Positions 25,268 through 34,235 of a stretch of DNA of 64,000 nucleotides are shown one piece after another (the first letter of the stretch is position 1; each line of letters starts with the position of its first letter). A program made the translations under genes and the position numbers. Below the pieces are notes generated by a model, which saw only the letters and a program-made list of their open reading frames with translations, had not been told where the DNA came from and searched no databases. Origin of the DNA: Catellatospora sichuanensis (GTDB lineage Bacteria; Actinomycetota; Actinomycetes; Mycobacteriales; Micromonosporaceae); assembly GCF_007483665.1 (NCBI RefSeq), contig NZ_VIQO01000024.1, positions 124,001 to 188,000 of the forward strand, written 5' to 3'.

Positions 25268-25306
25268 GTGTGCACTTATCCGGTTCAGTAGACGCTCTGC
25301 TATCTC

Positions 25307-25320
25307 TGGGAGCGCTCCAA
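25307..25320. promoter_or_regulatory. CebR/LacI-family operator 2
   Basis: TGGGAGCGCTCCAA matches TGGGAGCGCTCCCA at 13 of 14 positions. It lies between the predicted transcription start and the GGAGGA ribosome-binding site, 59 bp from operator 1 start to start. Two sites of this type support a cello- or manno-oligosaccharide-responsive LacI repressor, whose gene is not in the window. Confidence 0.7.
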
Positions 25321-25339
25321 GTTGTTTCGGAGGACGTAC

Positions 25340-26620
25340 ATGCGACTGCACAGGTCCGGCTGGGTCGTGGCGACCGCGCTCGTCGCGGTCGGCGCGCTCA
25401 CCCTCGCCGGTTGCAAGGGCGGCGGTAGCGATGAGCCGTCGAAGCCCGGCAGCCCGGTCGAGCTGAAGATCGCTTTCTGGGGCGACTTCGGTCTCGACGA
25501 GCTCAAGGCCAAGTACGAGGCGGCCAACCCGAACGTCAAGATCGTCCTCAACTCGGGCGAGTACAACGCTCAGCACGAGGACCTGCAGAAGAAGCTCATC
25601 GCGGGCTCCGGCGCTCCTGACATCGCCGCGATCGACGAGGGCTTCATCGTCAGCTTCCGCAGCCAGGCCGACAAGTTCGTGAACCTGCTGGACAAGGGCG
25701 CGAGCAAGTACCAGGACAAGTACCTGGGCTGGAAGTGGAAGCAGTCGCTGTCGGCCGACGGCAAGACGCAGATCGGCCTCGGCACCGACGTCGGCGGCCT
25801 GGCCATGTGCTACCGCACCGACCTGTTCAAGGCGGCGGGCCTGCCGGTCGAGCGGGACAAGGTGTCCGCCCTGTGGCCGACCTGGGACGACTTCATCAAG
25901 ACCGGCCAGGACTACACCGCCAAGTCGAAGAAGAAGTTCGTCGACAACGCCACCAACCTGTTCAACCCGATCCTGGGCCAGCAGCCGGTCGGCTTCTACG
26001 ACGAGTCCGAGACGCTGAAGATGGACGGCGGCCCGAAGGCCGCGTTCGACCTCACGGTCAAGGCCATCGGCGCCGGCCTTTCGGCGAACCTGCCGGCCTT
26101 CTCGCCGGAGTGGAACGCGGGCTTCGTCAAGGGTGACTTCGCGGTGCTGGCCTGCCCGGCGTGGATGCAGGGCCACATCAAGAACACCGCGCCGGACACC
26201 GCCGGCAAGTGGGACGTCGCGGCCATCCCCGGTGGCGGCGGCAACTGGGGCGGCTCGTTCCTGACGGTCCCGAAGCAGGGCAAGAACACCGACGAGGCGT
26301 ACAAGCTGCTCGAGTGGCTGATCCAGCCGGAGCAGCAGATCGAGATCTTCAAGAAGGTCGGCAACCTGCCCTCGCAGCCGGCCCTCTACAAGGATCCCGC
26401 CATCGCCGACTTCAAGAACCCGTTCTTCAGCAACGCCCCGGTCGGCCAGATCTTCAGCAAGACCGCCGAGGGCCTGACCCCGCAGTACCTGGGCAAGAAG
26501 AACGGCCCGACCCGGGTCGCGGTCGAGAACGTCATCAACTCCGTCCAGGCCGGCACCACCAAGGCCGCCGACGCCTGGGCCCAGGCGCTGAAGGAAGCCG
26601 ACAAGGCCGCCAAGGCCTGA
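25340..26620 (+). CDS. Sugar ABC transporter substrate-binding lipoprotein (CUT1 type)
   Basis: A 426-residue family 1 binding protein. It has a signal peptide with lipobox LAGC (Cys ~25), then VELKIAFWGDFGLDELKAKYEAANPNVKI, the usual opening of CUT1 receptors, and PEWNAGFVKGDFAVLACPAWMQG in the second lobe. It sits on the outer membrane face and delivers oligosaccharide to the two permeases that follow. The gene mix downstream (beta-mannosidase, mannanase) points to manno- or cello-oligosaccharides. ATG 25340 is preferred to the frame start at 25322 because GGAGGA lies 5 nt before it and the signal peptide begins there. No ATPase gene is present; a shared MsiK-type ATPase is likely. Confidence 0.92.
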   Translation: MRLHRSGWVVATALVAVGALTLAGCKGGGSDEPSKPGSPVELKIAFWGDFGLDELKAKYEAANPNVKIVLNSGEYNAQHEDLQKKLIAGSGAPDIAAIDEGFIVSFRSQADKFVNLLDKGASKYQDKYLGWKWKQSLSADGKTQIGLGTDVGGLAMCYRTDLFKAAGLPVERDKVSALWPTWDDFIKTGQDYTAKSKKKFVDNATNLFNPILGQQPVGFYDESETLKMDGGPKAAFDLTVKAIGAGLSANLPAFSPEWNAGFVKGDFAVLACPAWMQGHIKNTAPDTAGKWDVAAIPGGGGNWGGSFLTVPKQGKNTDEAYKLLEWLIQPEQQIEIFKKVGNLPSQPALYKDPAIADFKNPFFSNAPVGQIFSKTAEGLTPQYLGKKNGPTRVAVENVINSVQAGTTKAADAWAQALKEADKAAKA

Positions 26621-26774
26621 GCGGTCTGACCCTGTCGCGTTGCAGTGGGGATCAGAAGGGGTGGGCGTCTCCCTACGGCGTCCACCCCTTCGCCCGCCGC
26701 GACGGGACGTGGCCCGCCATGGCGCTCGCCACGTTCCGCATCATATCGACCATCCTCGGTAAACGGAGGTAATC

Positions 26775-27698
26775 GTGCGCGGGCTGTCGCACCGGCTGCA
26801 CCGATTCGACGTGAAGCAGATGCCTTACGTCCTGATCGCACCGTTCTTCATCCTCTTCGCGATCTTCGGGCTGTTCCCGTTGATCTTCAATGGCGTGGTG
26901 GCCCTGCGCACCTGGCGGCTGGACGATCCGGCCCAGGACGGGTGGGCGGGCCTGGCCAACTTCGAGCGCCTGCTGACCGACGAGGACTTCTGGAACGCGC
27001 TCTACAACACCTTCGGCATCTTCGTGCTGTCCACGGTGCCCCAGCTGTTCCTCGCCCTGTGCGTCGCGTTCCTGCTCAACCGCAGGCTGCGCGGGCAGAC
27101 CTGGTTCCGGGTCAGCATGCTGCTGCCGTACATCACCCCGCTGACCGCGTCCACGCTGGTCTTCCTGGTGGTGTTCGGGCGGGACACGGGCGTGGCCAAC
27201 TGGGTCCTGTCCGTCGTCGGCATGGACGACCCGATCGACTGGCGCGCGGGCAAACTGCAGTCCTGGGTCGCCATCGCCACGATGGTCAACTGGAAGTGGA
27301 TCGGCTACAACGCGCTGCTCTACCTGTCCGCGATGCAGACCATCCCGCGCGACATCTACGAGGCGTCCGCCCTCGACGGGGCGACCTCTTGGAAGCAGCT
27401 GTGGCGGATCACCGTGCCGATGATCCTGCCCGTCGTGATCTTCACCGTGGTGCTGTCCACCATCGGCGGCCTGCAACTGTTCACCGAACCGATGCTGCTC
27501 GACTCGAACCCGGCGTCGGCCAGCGGCGGCTCCAACGGCGAATGGCAGACCATCGCCCAGCTCATCTACAAGGTCGGCTGGAAGAACCTCAACCTGGGCT
27601 ACGCCGCGGCGATGTCCTGGGCCCTGTTCCTGATCATCGTGATCGTGGCGGTCGTCAACACCCTGCTGACCAACCGGCTCGGAGGAGGAAAGCGATGA
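26775..27698 (+). CDS. Sugar ABC transporter permease (MalF type)
   Basis: A 307-residue inner-membrane protein with six membrane helices and the EAA loop (DIYEASALDGATSWKQLWRITVPMILP) that contacts the ATPase. It forms the CUT1 permease pair with the next gene, which overlaps it by ATGA at 27695-27698. GGAGG stands 6 nt before GTG 26775. The 150-base gap after the binding-protein gene contains GGGGTGGGCGTC...GGCGTCCACCCC, an inverted pair (about 26658-26691) that may trim or attenuate the transcript, as is common after highly expressed binding-protein genes. Confidence 0.93.
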   Translation: MRGLSHRLHRFDVKQMPYVLIAPFFILFAIFGLFPLIFNGVVALRTWRLDDPAQDGWAGLANFERLLTDEDFWNALYNTFGIFVLSTVPQLFLALCVAFLLNRRLRGQTWFRVSMLLPYITPLTASTLVFLVVFGRDTGVANWVLSVVGMDDPIDWRAGKLQSWVAIATMVNWKWIGYNALLYLSAMQTIPRDIYEASALDGATSWKQLWRITVPMILPVVIFTVVLSTIGGLQLFTEPMLLDSNPASASGGSNGEWQTIAQLIYKVGWKNLNLGYAAAMSWALFLIIVIVAVVNTLLTNRLGGGKR

Positions 27699-28639
27699 CC
27701 ACGACCACCGACACCCGCAGCGCGACCCCGCCCGGGGCGGATCCTGATCAGGCCCCGCCGCGCCGCAAGGTCAAGCCGTCCCTGTCGGGCCGCGCGCCCC
27801 AGGACACTCCGGCCGGCAAGTGGACGTACCTCCTGCTCGGACTCACCTTCCTGTTGTCGATCTACCCGATCTACTGGATGTTCGTCATCGCGACGAGCAC
27901 CGACGCGGCGCTGGCCGAGATCCCGCCGAAGTTCCTGCCGGGCGGCGAGTTCATGAAGAACCTCGACGAGGTCTTCTCCCTGCAGGACGTGTACTTCGCC
28001 GAGTCGCTGGTCAACAGCGTCATCGTGTCCACCGTGACCACGGTGTCCGTGCTGTTCTTCTGCTCGGTGGCCGGATACGCGTTCGCCAAGCTGCGGTTCC
28101 GGGGCAGCCGGATCCTGATGGTGATGGTCATCCTCACCCTCACCGTGCCCAACCAGCTCGGCATCGTCGCGCTGTACATCCTGATGGGCTACATGCCCGG
28201 CGAGGGCGGCTGGAACGGCAGCCTGCTCGCGGTCATCGTGCCCGGCCTGGTCAGCGCGTTCGGCGTGTTCTACATGCGGCAGTTCATCCTCGGCGCGGTG
28301 CCCGACGAGCTGATCGAGTCGGGGCGCGTGGACGGGGCCACCACGATGCGCATCTACTGGAGCATCGTGCTGCCCGCGATCCGGCCCGCGCTGGCCGTGC
28401 TCGGCCTGCTCACCTTCGTCAGCAGCTGGAACGACTTCCAGTGGCCGCTGATCACGCTGGGCGGCACGGACTACCCGACCTCGATGGTCGCGCTGTTCGA
28501 CCTGGCCAGCGGTAATTATGTGCTGTACCGGCGAGTGCTCGCCGGTGCGTTCGTGGCCACCGTGCCACTGATCATTCTGTTGTTCGTCGGGGGCAGGCAG
28601 ATCGTCCGCGGCATCATGGAGGGTGCGGTCAAATCGTGA
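27695..28639 (+). CDS. Sugar ABC transporter permease (MalG type)
   Basis: A 314-residue permease with a ~45-residue Pro-rich cytoplasmic N-terminus, six helices and the EAA loop ELIESGRVDGATTMRIYWSIVLPAIRPAL. The start overlaps the MalF-type stop (ATGA) and the stop overlaps the beta-mannosidase start (GTGA), so these three genes are tightly coupled. GGAGGAGG just upstream is a strong ribosome-binding site. Confidence 0.93.
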   Translation: MTTTTDTRSATPPGADPDQAPPRRKVKPSLSGRAPQDTPAGKWTYLLLGLTFLLSIYPIYWMFVIATSTDAALAEIPPKFLPGGEFMKNLDEVFSLQDVYFAESLVNSVIVSTVTTVSVLFFCSVAGYAFAKLRFRGSRILMVMVILTLTVPNQLGIVALYILMGYMPGEGGWNGSLLAVIVPGLVSAFGVFYMRQFILGAVPDELIESGRVDGATTMRIYWSIVLPAIRPALAVLGLLTFVSSWNDFQWPLITLGGTDYPTSMVALFDLASGNYVLYRRVLAGAFVATVPLIILLFVGGRQIVRGIMEGAVKS

Positions 28640-31104
28640 TGATGGCGTCTCGGTCCCGAAGCATGGTCCAGCTCCACCACGGCTGGCTGGTGTCGGCGCG
28701 CAACACGCCGGTGCCGGTCAGCCGGGTGCCGGCGGCCGTGCCCGGGTGCGTGCACACCGACCTGCTGGCGGCCGGTCTCATTCCCGATCCTTTCCTGGAC
28801 GCGAACGAGAACGAGCTGAGCTGGATCGGACGCACCCGGTGGATGTACGAGACCAGCTTCCAGTGGTCCGGCCCGGTCGACGACCGGATCGACCTCGTGT
28901 GCGCGGGCCTGGACACCGTCGCGACCATCTCCCTCAACGGCACCGAGGTCGGGCGCACCGCGAACATGCACCGCGGCTACCGCTTCGACCTGCGCTCGGC
29001 GCTCACCCCCGGCCGCAACGACCTGCGCATCGCCTTCGACTCGCCGTACGAGTACACCGCCGCGATGGCGCGGCAGGTCGGCTCCCGGCCGGGGGCCTAC
29101 GACGAGCCGTACAACCTGATCCGCAAGATGGCCTGCAACTTCGGCTGGGACTGGGGCCCGACCGTGGTCACCGCCGGCATCTGGCAGCCGATCGGCCTGC
29201 ACAGCTGGTCGACGGCGCGGCTGGCGCAGGTGCGCCCGCAGATCACCGTGGACGGCACGACCGGTGTGGTGGACGTGCACGTCGACGTGGAGCGGGCGTC
29301 CACCGAGTCGCTGCACGTGACCGTCGAGGTCGGCGGCGTGGTCGGGGTGGCCTCCATCGGCGCCGGCAGCATCGGCGCCACGCTGCGGCTGTCCGTGCCG
29401 GACGTGCGGCGCTGGTGGCCGCGCGGCCACGGCGAGCAGCCGCTCTACCCGCTGCGGGTGGTGCTGGCCACCGAGGGCGGGCGGGAGCTGGACCGCTGGG
29501 AGCGGCGCGTCGGCTTCCGCACGGTGCGGGTGGACACCACCCCGGACGAGCACGGCACGCCGTACACGGTGCTGGTCAACGACAAGCCGGTGTTCGTGAA
29601 GGGGGTCAACTGGATCCCCGACGACGCCTTCGTCACCCGGATCACCCGGGAGCGGCTGGCCGAGCGTTTCCGGCAGGCCTGCGACGCGAACATCAACTAC
29701 CTGCGGGTGTGGGGCGGCGGCCGCTACGAGTCGGAGGACTTCTACGAGCTCGCCGACGAGATGGGCCTGATGGTGGGGCAGGACTTCCTGTTCGCCTGCG
29801 CGGCCTACCCGGAGGAGGAGCCGTTCGCGGCCGAGGTGGCGGCCGAAGCCCGCGAGCACGTGGTGCGCCTGGCCTCCCACCCCAGCCTGGTGACGTGGAC
29901 CGGTAACAACGAGAACATCTGGGGCTTCGCCGACTGGGGCTGGCCGGAGCAGCTCGCCGGGCGCAGCTGGGGCGCGGGCTACTACCACGAGCTGCTGCCC
30001 TCGATCGTGGCCGAACTCGACCCGACCCGCCCGTACTGGCCGGGCAGCCCCTGGTCGGGCACGCCGGACCTCCACCCGAACGACCCGGCGCACGGCACCA
30101 TGCACATCTGGGACGTGTGGAACCAGGTCGACTACACCCACTACCGGGACTACACCCCGCGCTTCGTCGCCGAGTTCGGCTTCCAGGCCCCACCGGCGTA
30201 CGCGACTCTGCGCCGGGCGCTGCGCGACGACCCGCTGGCCAGCGACTCACCCGGCATGCGGCACCACCAGAAGGCGGCCGACGGCGACCTCAAGCTGCGG
30301 CGCGGGCTGGACGCGCACCTGCCCGAACCGCACGACTTCGCCGACTGGCACTACCTCACGCAGGTCAACCAGGCCCGCGCGATCCAGTTGGCCGTCGAGC
30401 ACTTCCGCTCCCACCAGCCCGTGTGCATGGGCGCGATCGTCTGGCAGCTCAACGACTGCTGGCCGGTGACGTCCTGGGCGGCGATCGACGGCGACGGGCG
30501 GCGCAAGCCGCTGTGGCACGCGCTGCGGGCCGCGTACGCCGACCGGCTGCTCACCATCCAGCCGCGGGACGGCGGCCTGGTCCTGGTCGCGTCCAACGAC
30601 ACCGACCAACCGTGGCAGGCCGAGGCGAGCGTGACCAGTCACGACCTCAGCGGCAAGGCCCTGGCCGCGACCACGGTCGACCTCGACGTCGCGGCGCGCT
30701 CGGTGACGGTGACGCCGCTGCCGGACGGCGTCGCGTTGCCCGAGGAACCCCGGTCCGAGCTGCTCCGCGCCGTCGCGGGCGAGCAGCACGCCTGGTGGTT
30801 CCACGCCGAGGACCGCGAGATCGACTACCCGGCCGCCCGGTTCGACGTGAACGTCGAGCCCACCACCGGCGGCTACGACGTCACCGTCACCGCCGGGACC
30901 ATCCTGCGCGACCTGTCCCTGTTCCCCGACCGCCTCGACCCGGCTGCCACCGTCGACCAGGCCCTGGTCACGCTGCTCCCCGGCGAGTCGGTCACCTTCA
31001 CCGTCCACTCCACCGCCCCTCTCGACGCCGCCGCCCTGGCCGCCCAGCCGGTGCTCCGCTGCGTCAACGACATCTCCGCCCAGCGCCACCCGCGGAGATC
31101 TTGA
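28636..31104 (+). CDS. Cytoplasmic beta-mannosidase, glycoside hydrolase family 2
   Basis: An 822-residue GH2 enzyme without signal peptide. It has the sugar-binding jelly roll (~10-180, with CNFGWDWGPTVVTAGIWQPIGL characteristic of beta-mannosidases), Ig-like domains, then the TIM barrel. The acid/base Glu lies in GNNENIWG (~427) and the nucleophile Glu in AEFGFQ (~513). It would cleave imported manno-oligosaccharides to mannose. The position in the ABC transporter operon, with a GTGA overlap, shows that uptake and hydrolysis are co-produced. The stop TGA falls inside the hairpin that follows. Confidence 0.93.
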   Translation: MMMASRSRSMVQLHHGWLVSARNTPVPVSRVPAAVPGCVHTDLLAAGLIPDPFLDANENELSWIGRTRWMYETSFQWSGPVDDRIDLVCAGLDTVATISLNGTEVGRTANMHRGYRFDLRSALTPGRNDLRIAFDSPYEYTAAMARQVGSRPGAYDEPYNLIRKMACNFGWDWGPTVVTAGIWQPIGLHSWSTARLAQVRPQITVDGTTGVVDVHVDVERASTESLHVTVEVGGVVGVASIGAGSIGATLRLSVPDVRRWWPRGHGEQPLYPLRVVLATEGGRELDRWERRVGFRTVRVDTTPDEHGTPYTVLVNDKPVFVKGVNWIPDDAFVTRITRERLAERFRQACDANINYLRVWGGGRYESEDFYELADEMGLMVGQDFLFACAAYPEEEPFAAEVAAEAREHVVRLASHPSLVTWTGNNENIWGFADWGWPEQLAGRSWGAGYYHELLPSIVAELDPTRPYWPGSPWSGTPDLHPNDPAHGTMHIWDVWNQVDYTHYRDYTPRFVAEFGFQAPPAYATLRRALRDDPLASDSPGMRHHQKAADGDLKLRRGLDAHLPEPHDFADWHYLTQVNQARAIQLAVEHFRSHQPVCMGAIVWQLNDCWPVTSWAAIDGDGRRKPLWHALRAAYADRLLTIQPRDGGLVLVASNDTDQPWQAEASVTSHDLSGKALAATTVDLDVAARSVTVTPLPDGVALPEEPRSELLRAVAGEQHAWWFHAEDREIDYPAARFDVNVEPTTGGYDVTVTAGTILRDLSLFPDRLDPAATVDQALVTLLPGESVTFTVHSTAPLDAAALAAQPVLRCVNDISAQRHPRRS

Positions 31105-31147
31105 CGGCCTGTGGTCGCCCCAGGCGCCACAGCCCGCCAAGATCTCC
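31094..31147 (+). terminator. Hairpin after the beta-mannosidase gene
   Basis: GGAGATCTTG (31094-31103) pairs with CAAGATCTCC (31138-31147), and CTGTGG/CCACAG (31109-31114, 31127-31132) continues the stem. It overlaps the last codons and the stop of the beta-mannosidase and probably ends or attenuates the ABC operon before the mannanase gene. Confidence 0.6.
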
Positions 31148-31274
31148 AGATTCCGGAAAGGCCCACCCCTCCCACGGACGCCGACCGGCCACCACGGCCT
31201 GCCCGATGCCTTCCCGCTGCGCCACGGACGGCATCCGGCGGGCCGCACCGGCCGGCGGCGAAAGGAGCACGCAC

Positions 31275-33257
31275 ATGAACAGACGGATCCTGGCGGTCGC
31301 CGCCGGGGCGCTGATCCTGCTGCTCGGCACCGGCAGCGGCACCGCCGCCGCGGCCGGTGGCCACCACGACGCGGGGTTCGTGACCCGCCACGGCAGTGAC
31401 CTGAAACTGAACGGCAAGCCGTTCCGGTTCGCCGGGACGAACAACTACTACCTGATCTACTCGTCGCCGACGATGGTCGACGACGTGTTCGCCCGCGCCA
31501 AGGGCGCCGATCTCACCGTGCTGCGCAGCTGGGGCTGGCTCGACATCGGCACGCAGGACGACCAGGGTTCGGTGTCGGGCAAGAAGAACGGCGTCTACCT
31601 GCAGTACTGGGACGGCACGCGGCCGGCGTACAACGACGGGCCGGACGGCCTGCAGCGGCTGGACTACGTGCTGTGGAAGGCCGGGCAGTCCGGGATCAAG
31701 CTGGTCATCCCGTTCACCAACAACTGGTCCGACTTCGGCGGCATCGACCAGTACGTGCGCTGGGCCGGTGCGGACAACCACGACGACTTCTTCACCGACC
31801 CGGTCATCAAGGGCTGGTACAAGGACTGGATCAGCCACCTGCTGAACCGGGTGAACCCGCTGACCGGCCTGGCGTACAAGGACGATCCGGCGGTGATGAT
31901 GTGGGAGCTGGGCAACGAGCCGCGGTGCAAGGGCTCCGGCCTCTACCCGCCGTCGGCGTCGTGCACCCCGGCCACGCTCACCGCCTGGGCCGACGAGATG
32001 ACCCGCCACGTCAAGAGCGTCGACGCGAAGCACCTGGTCGGCGTCGGCGACGAGGGCTTCTACTGCGACGATCCGGCGTCGGCGGACTGGACGACCAACT
32101 GCGGCGAGGGCGTCGACTCGGTGGCGCTGGGCAAGCTGCCCGCGGTGGACGTGGTCTCGTTCCACCTCTACCCGGACGGCTGGGGCAACAAGACCGCCCA
32201 GTGGGGCGCCGACTGGATCAAGCGGCACAACCGGGACGCGAAGAGGGCCGGCAAGCCGTCCGTGCTGGGCGAGTTCGGCTGGCGCGACAAGGCCACCCGC
32301 AACCCCGTCTACCAGCAGTGGACCGAGGCCGCCGCAAGCGACGGCGGGGACGGCTTCCTCTACTGGATGCTCAACGGCATCCAGGACGACGGCACCATGT
32401 ACCCCGACTACGACGGCTTCACCGTGGCCTGCCCCGGCACGGTGTGCCAGAGCATCACCAACGCCGGGACGATCATCAGCAGCGGGCGGCGCACCTTCCC
32501 ACCCGTCGCCGACCACGACAACGCCGTGGTGCCGTTCGGGACCACCGCCACGCTCAGCCCGGCGGCCAACGACATCGCGTACCAGACGCACGTGCGGGCC
32601 GACAAGATCGACCTGGATCCGGCGGCGGCCGGGCGGCAGACCGGCGCGACCGTGCCCGGCGGCACGTTCACGCTGGCCGTATCGGGTCAGCTCACGTTCA
32701 CGCCGAACGAGGGCTTCACCGGCAAGGCGGCGGTCACGTACACGATCCGCGACACGGCGGCCCGGCTGTCCAACGCGGCCACCGTGTCGGTGACCGTGCT
32801 GCCCGACCCGACCGCCGCCATCCCGCTGGCCTCCTGGGAGACCGGCGTCGACGGCTGGGCGCCCGGCAACTGGCAGGCCAACGCGGGCACGCTCAGCCCG
32901 CAGTCGGACTTCCACACCGACGGCACGGCCGGCCTGCACGCCGACGCGGTCGACGGCGGCTGGTTCGGCGTCAGCTTCCCCGCCCCGGTCGACCTGTCGG
33001 GCAAGACGCACGTCAAGTTCGACCTGCGCACCGCCGCGGCCGGCACCTCGACCAGCATCGTGCTGCAGACCGGCCCGTCCTGGACCTGGTGCCAGGGCCC
33101 GTTCAACTGGGTCAACCAGGACACCGCCCTGGCCACCGTCGAGGTGGACCTGAACACCGGTCTGTCCTGCGACCCCTCCTCGCTCAACGAGGTGCACGCG
33201 GTATACCTCTGGCTCAGCCCCGGCTCCTTCGACCTCGACAACCTCCGCGCCGAGTGA
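31275..33257 (+). CDS. Secreted endo-1,4-beta-mannanase, GH5 with C-terminal accessory domains
   Basis: A 660-residue secreted enzyme. The signal peptide ends near residue 27 (AAAA-GG). The GH5 barrel (~33-405) begins FVTRHGSDLKLNGKPFRFAGTNNYYL and has the acid/base Glu in WELGNEP (~215) and nucleophile Glu in LGEFGW (~333). An Ig/cadherin-like module (~410-505, with FTPNEGFTGKAAVTYTIRD) and a ~145-residue jelly-roll carbohydrate-binding domain (from ~515, LASWETGVDGWAPGNW) follow. It cuts mannan outside the cell to give oligosaccharides for the upstream transporter. AAGGAG lies 7 nt before ATG 31275. Confidence 0.92.
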   Translation: MNRRILAVAAGALILLLGTGSGTAAAAGGHHDAGFVTRHGSDLKLNGKPFRFAGTNNYYLIYSSPTMVDDVFARAKGADLTVLRSWGWLDIGTQDDQGSVSGKKNGVYLQYWDGTRPAYNDGPDGLQRLDYVLWKAGQSGIKLVIPFTNNWSDFGGIDQYVRWAGADNHDDFFTDPVIKGWYKDWISHLLNRVNPLTGLAYKDDPAVMMWELGNEPRCKGSGLYPPSASCTPATLTAWADEMTRHVKSVDAKHLVGVGDEGFYCDDPASADWTTNCGEGVDSVALGKLPAVDVVSFHLYPDGWGNKTAQWGADWIKRHNRDAKRAGKPSVLGEFGWRDKATRNPVYQQWTEAAASDGGDGFLYWMLNGIQDDGTMYPDYDGFTVACPGTVCQSITNAGTIISSGRRTFPPVADHDNAVVPFGTTATLSPAANDIAYQTHVRADKIDLDPAAAGRQTGATVPGGTFTLAVSGQLTFTPNEGFTGKAAVTYTIRDTAARLSNAATVSVTVLPDPTAAIPLASWETGVDGWAPGNWQANAGTLSPQSDFHTDGTAGLHADAVDGGWFGVSFPAPVDLSGKTHVKFDLRTAAAGTSTSIVLQTGPSWTWCQGPFNWVNQDTALATVEVDLNTGLSCDPSSLNEVHAVYLWLSPGSFDLDNLRAE

Positions 33258-33310
33258 AAGGAAGGGCACCTTCACATCGCCATGCGTTGTAGAAGGTGCC
33301 CTTCCCAACC
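33256..33310. repeat. GAAGGGCACCTTC palindromic repeat, copy C
   Basis: Arms at 33261-33273 and 33292-33304 are perfectly inverted. The repeat starts within the TGA stop of the mannanase gene and is followed by CCAAC where most copies have TTAAC. Confidence 0.85.
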
Positions 33311-33385
33311 GTTGACCAGGCTTGGACAGGGCTGGGACAGCCGCGTGAGCGCGCACTCCCGGCCCATCCGGCTGGATGCCGGCAG

Positions 33386-33448
33386 TGATCGCTGTTTCGT
33401 GTCAGAACCTCGGGTCAAACCGCAGTTTCGGACACGCAACGGCGATCA
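33386..33448. terminator. TGATCGC(T/C)GTTTCGTG palindrome between convergent genes, copy 1
   Basis: TGATCGCTGTTTCGTGTC (33386-33403) is inverted at 33431-33448 with two mismatches, around a 27-nt loop. It lies between the convergent mannanase and ribA genes, 25 bases from the ribA stop. The same arm sequence recurs at 37105-37167. Confidence 0.55.
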
Positions 33449-33473
33449 TCGCCGTCGCGGGAGCCGGACCAGG

Positions 33474-34094
33474 TCAGGCGGCCACGGGGAGGCTGATGGT
33501 GTGGCCGGTGTGGGTGACCTTGGCGTGGAGGTAGCGGAGGTTGTCGGGGGCGGCGTGCACGGCGGTGGGGACCACGTTCGCGACCTCGACTCCGTGGTCG
33601 CGCAGCTGGCTGGGCTTGTCGGGGTTGTTGGTGAGCAGGTCGATGCGGGGCACGCCGAGGGCGGCCAGCATCTGCGCGGCGGCGGTGTAGTCCCGCTCGT
33701 CGTCGGCGAAGCCCAGCGCCCGGTTCGCGGCATAGGTGTCCAGGCCCGCGTCCTGTAGGGCGTACGCGTCGAGCTTGGCGTACAGGCCGATGCCCCGGCC
33801 CTCCTGGCGCAGGTAGAGCAGGTAGCCGCCGTGCTCGGTGATGCGCTGCACAGCCTCGCGCAGCTGCGGGCCGCAGTCGCAGCGGGCCGAGCCGAAGACG
33901 TCACCGGTCATGCACTCCGAGTGGGCGCGCACCAGTGGCGTCTCCGCCCGCTCGAAGTCGCCGAGGCCGAGCGCGAGGTGCTCCAGGCCGTCGGACAGGC
34001 CGGTGAAGGTGAAGACCTCCGCGGTGGCGGCGTACCCGTCGGGGAAGCGCAGCGGAACGGTCACCCTCGTACGGACACCCAGCTGCTCGGTCAT
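33474..34094 (-). CDS. ribA: GTP cyclohydrolase II (riboflavin biosynthesis)
   Basis: A 206-residue stand-alone RibA. The zinc cysteines C61, C72 and C74 are in SECMTGDVFGSARCDCG, followed by LRQEGRGIGLYAKLDAYALQD with the catalytic Arg/Tyr region and LLTNNPDKPSQL near the C-terminus. It converts GTP to 2,5-diamino-6-ribosylamino-pyrimidinone 5'-phosphate, the first step of riboflavin synthesis, in the cytoplasm. There is no fused RibB domain and no rib operon here, so it is probably a second GTP cyclohydrolase II of the kind common in actinomycetes. Confidence 0.93.
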   Translation of the reverse strand: MTEQLGVRTRVTVPLRFPDGYAATAEVFTFTGLSDGLEHLALGLGDFERAETPLVRAHSECMTGDVFGSARCDCGPQLREAVQRITEHGGYLLYLRQEGRGIGLYAKLDAYALQDAGLDTYAANRALGFADDERDYTAAAQMLAALGVPRIDLLTNNPDKPSQLRDHGVEVANVVPTAVHAAPDNLRYLHAKVTHTGHTISLPVAA

Positions 34095-34235
34095 GGCTCA
34101 CCAGTCTCGTCGTCGGAACGCGCCCGTCCAGGTAACGCGCGCGTTGCTACTAGGTTGTTGAAGCATCAAGAACTGTGTGAAATTCCCTCACCTGGCTCTG
34201 TGCTGTGCACCACACGCCGCGTAGCATCCGCAGCC

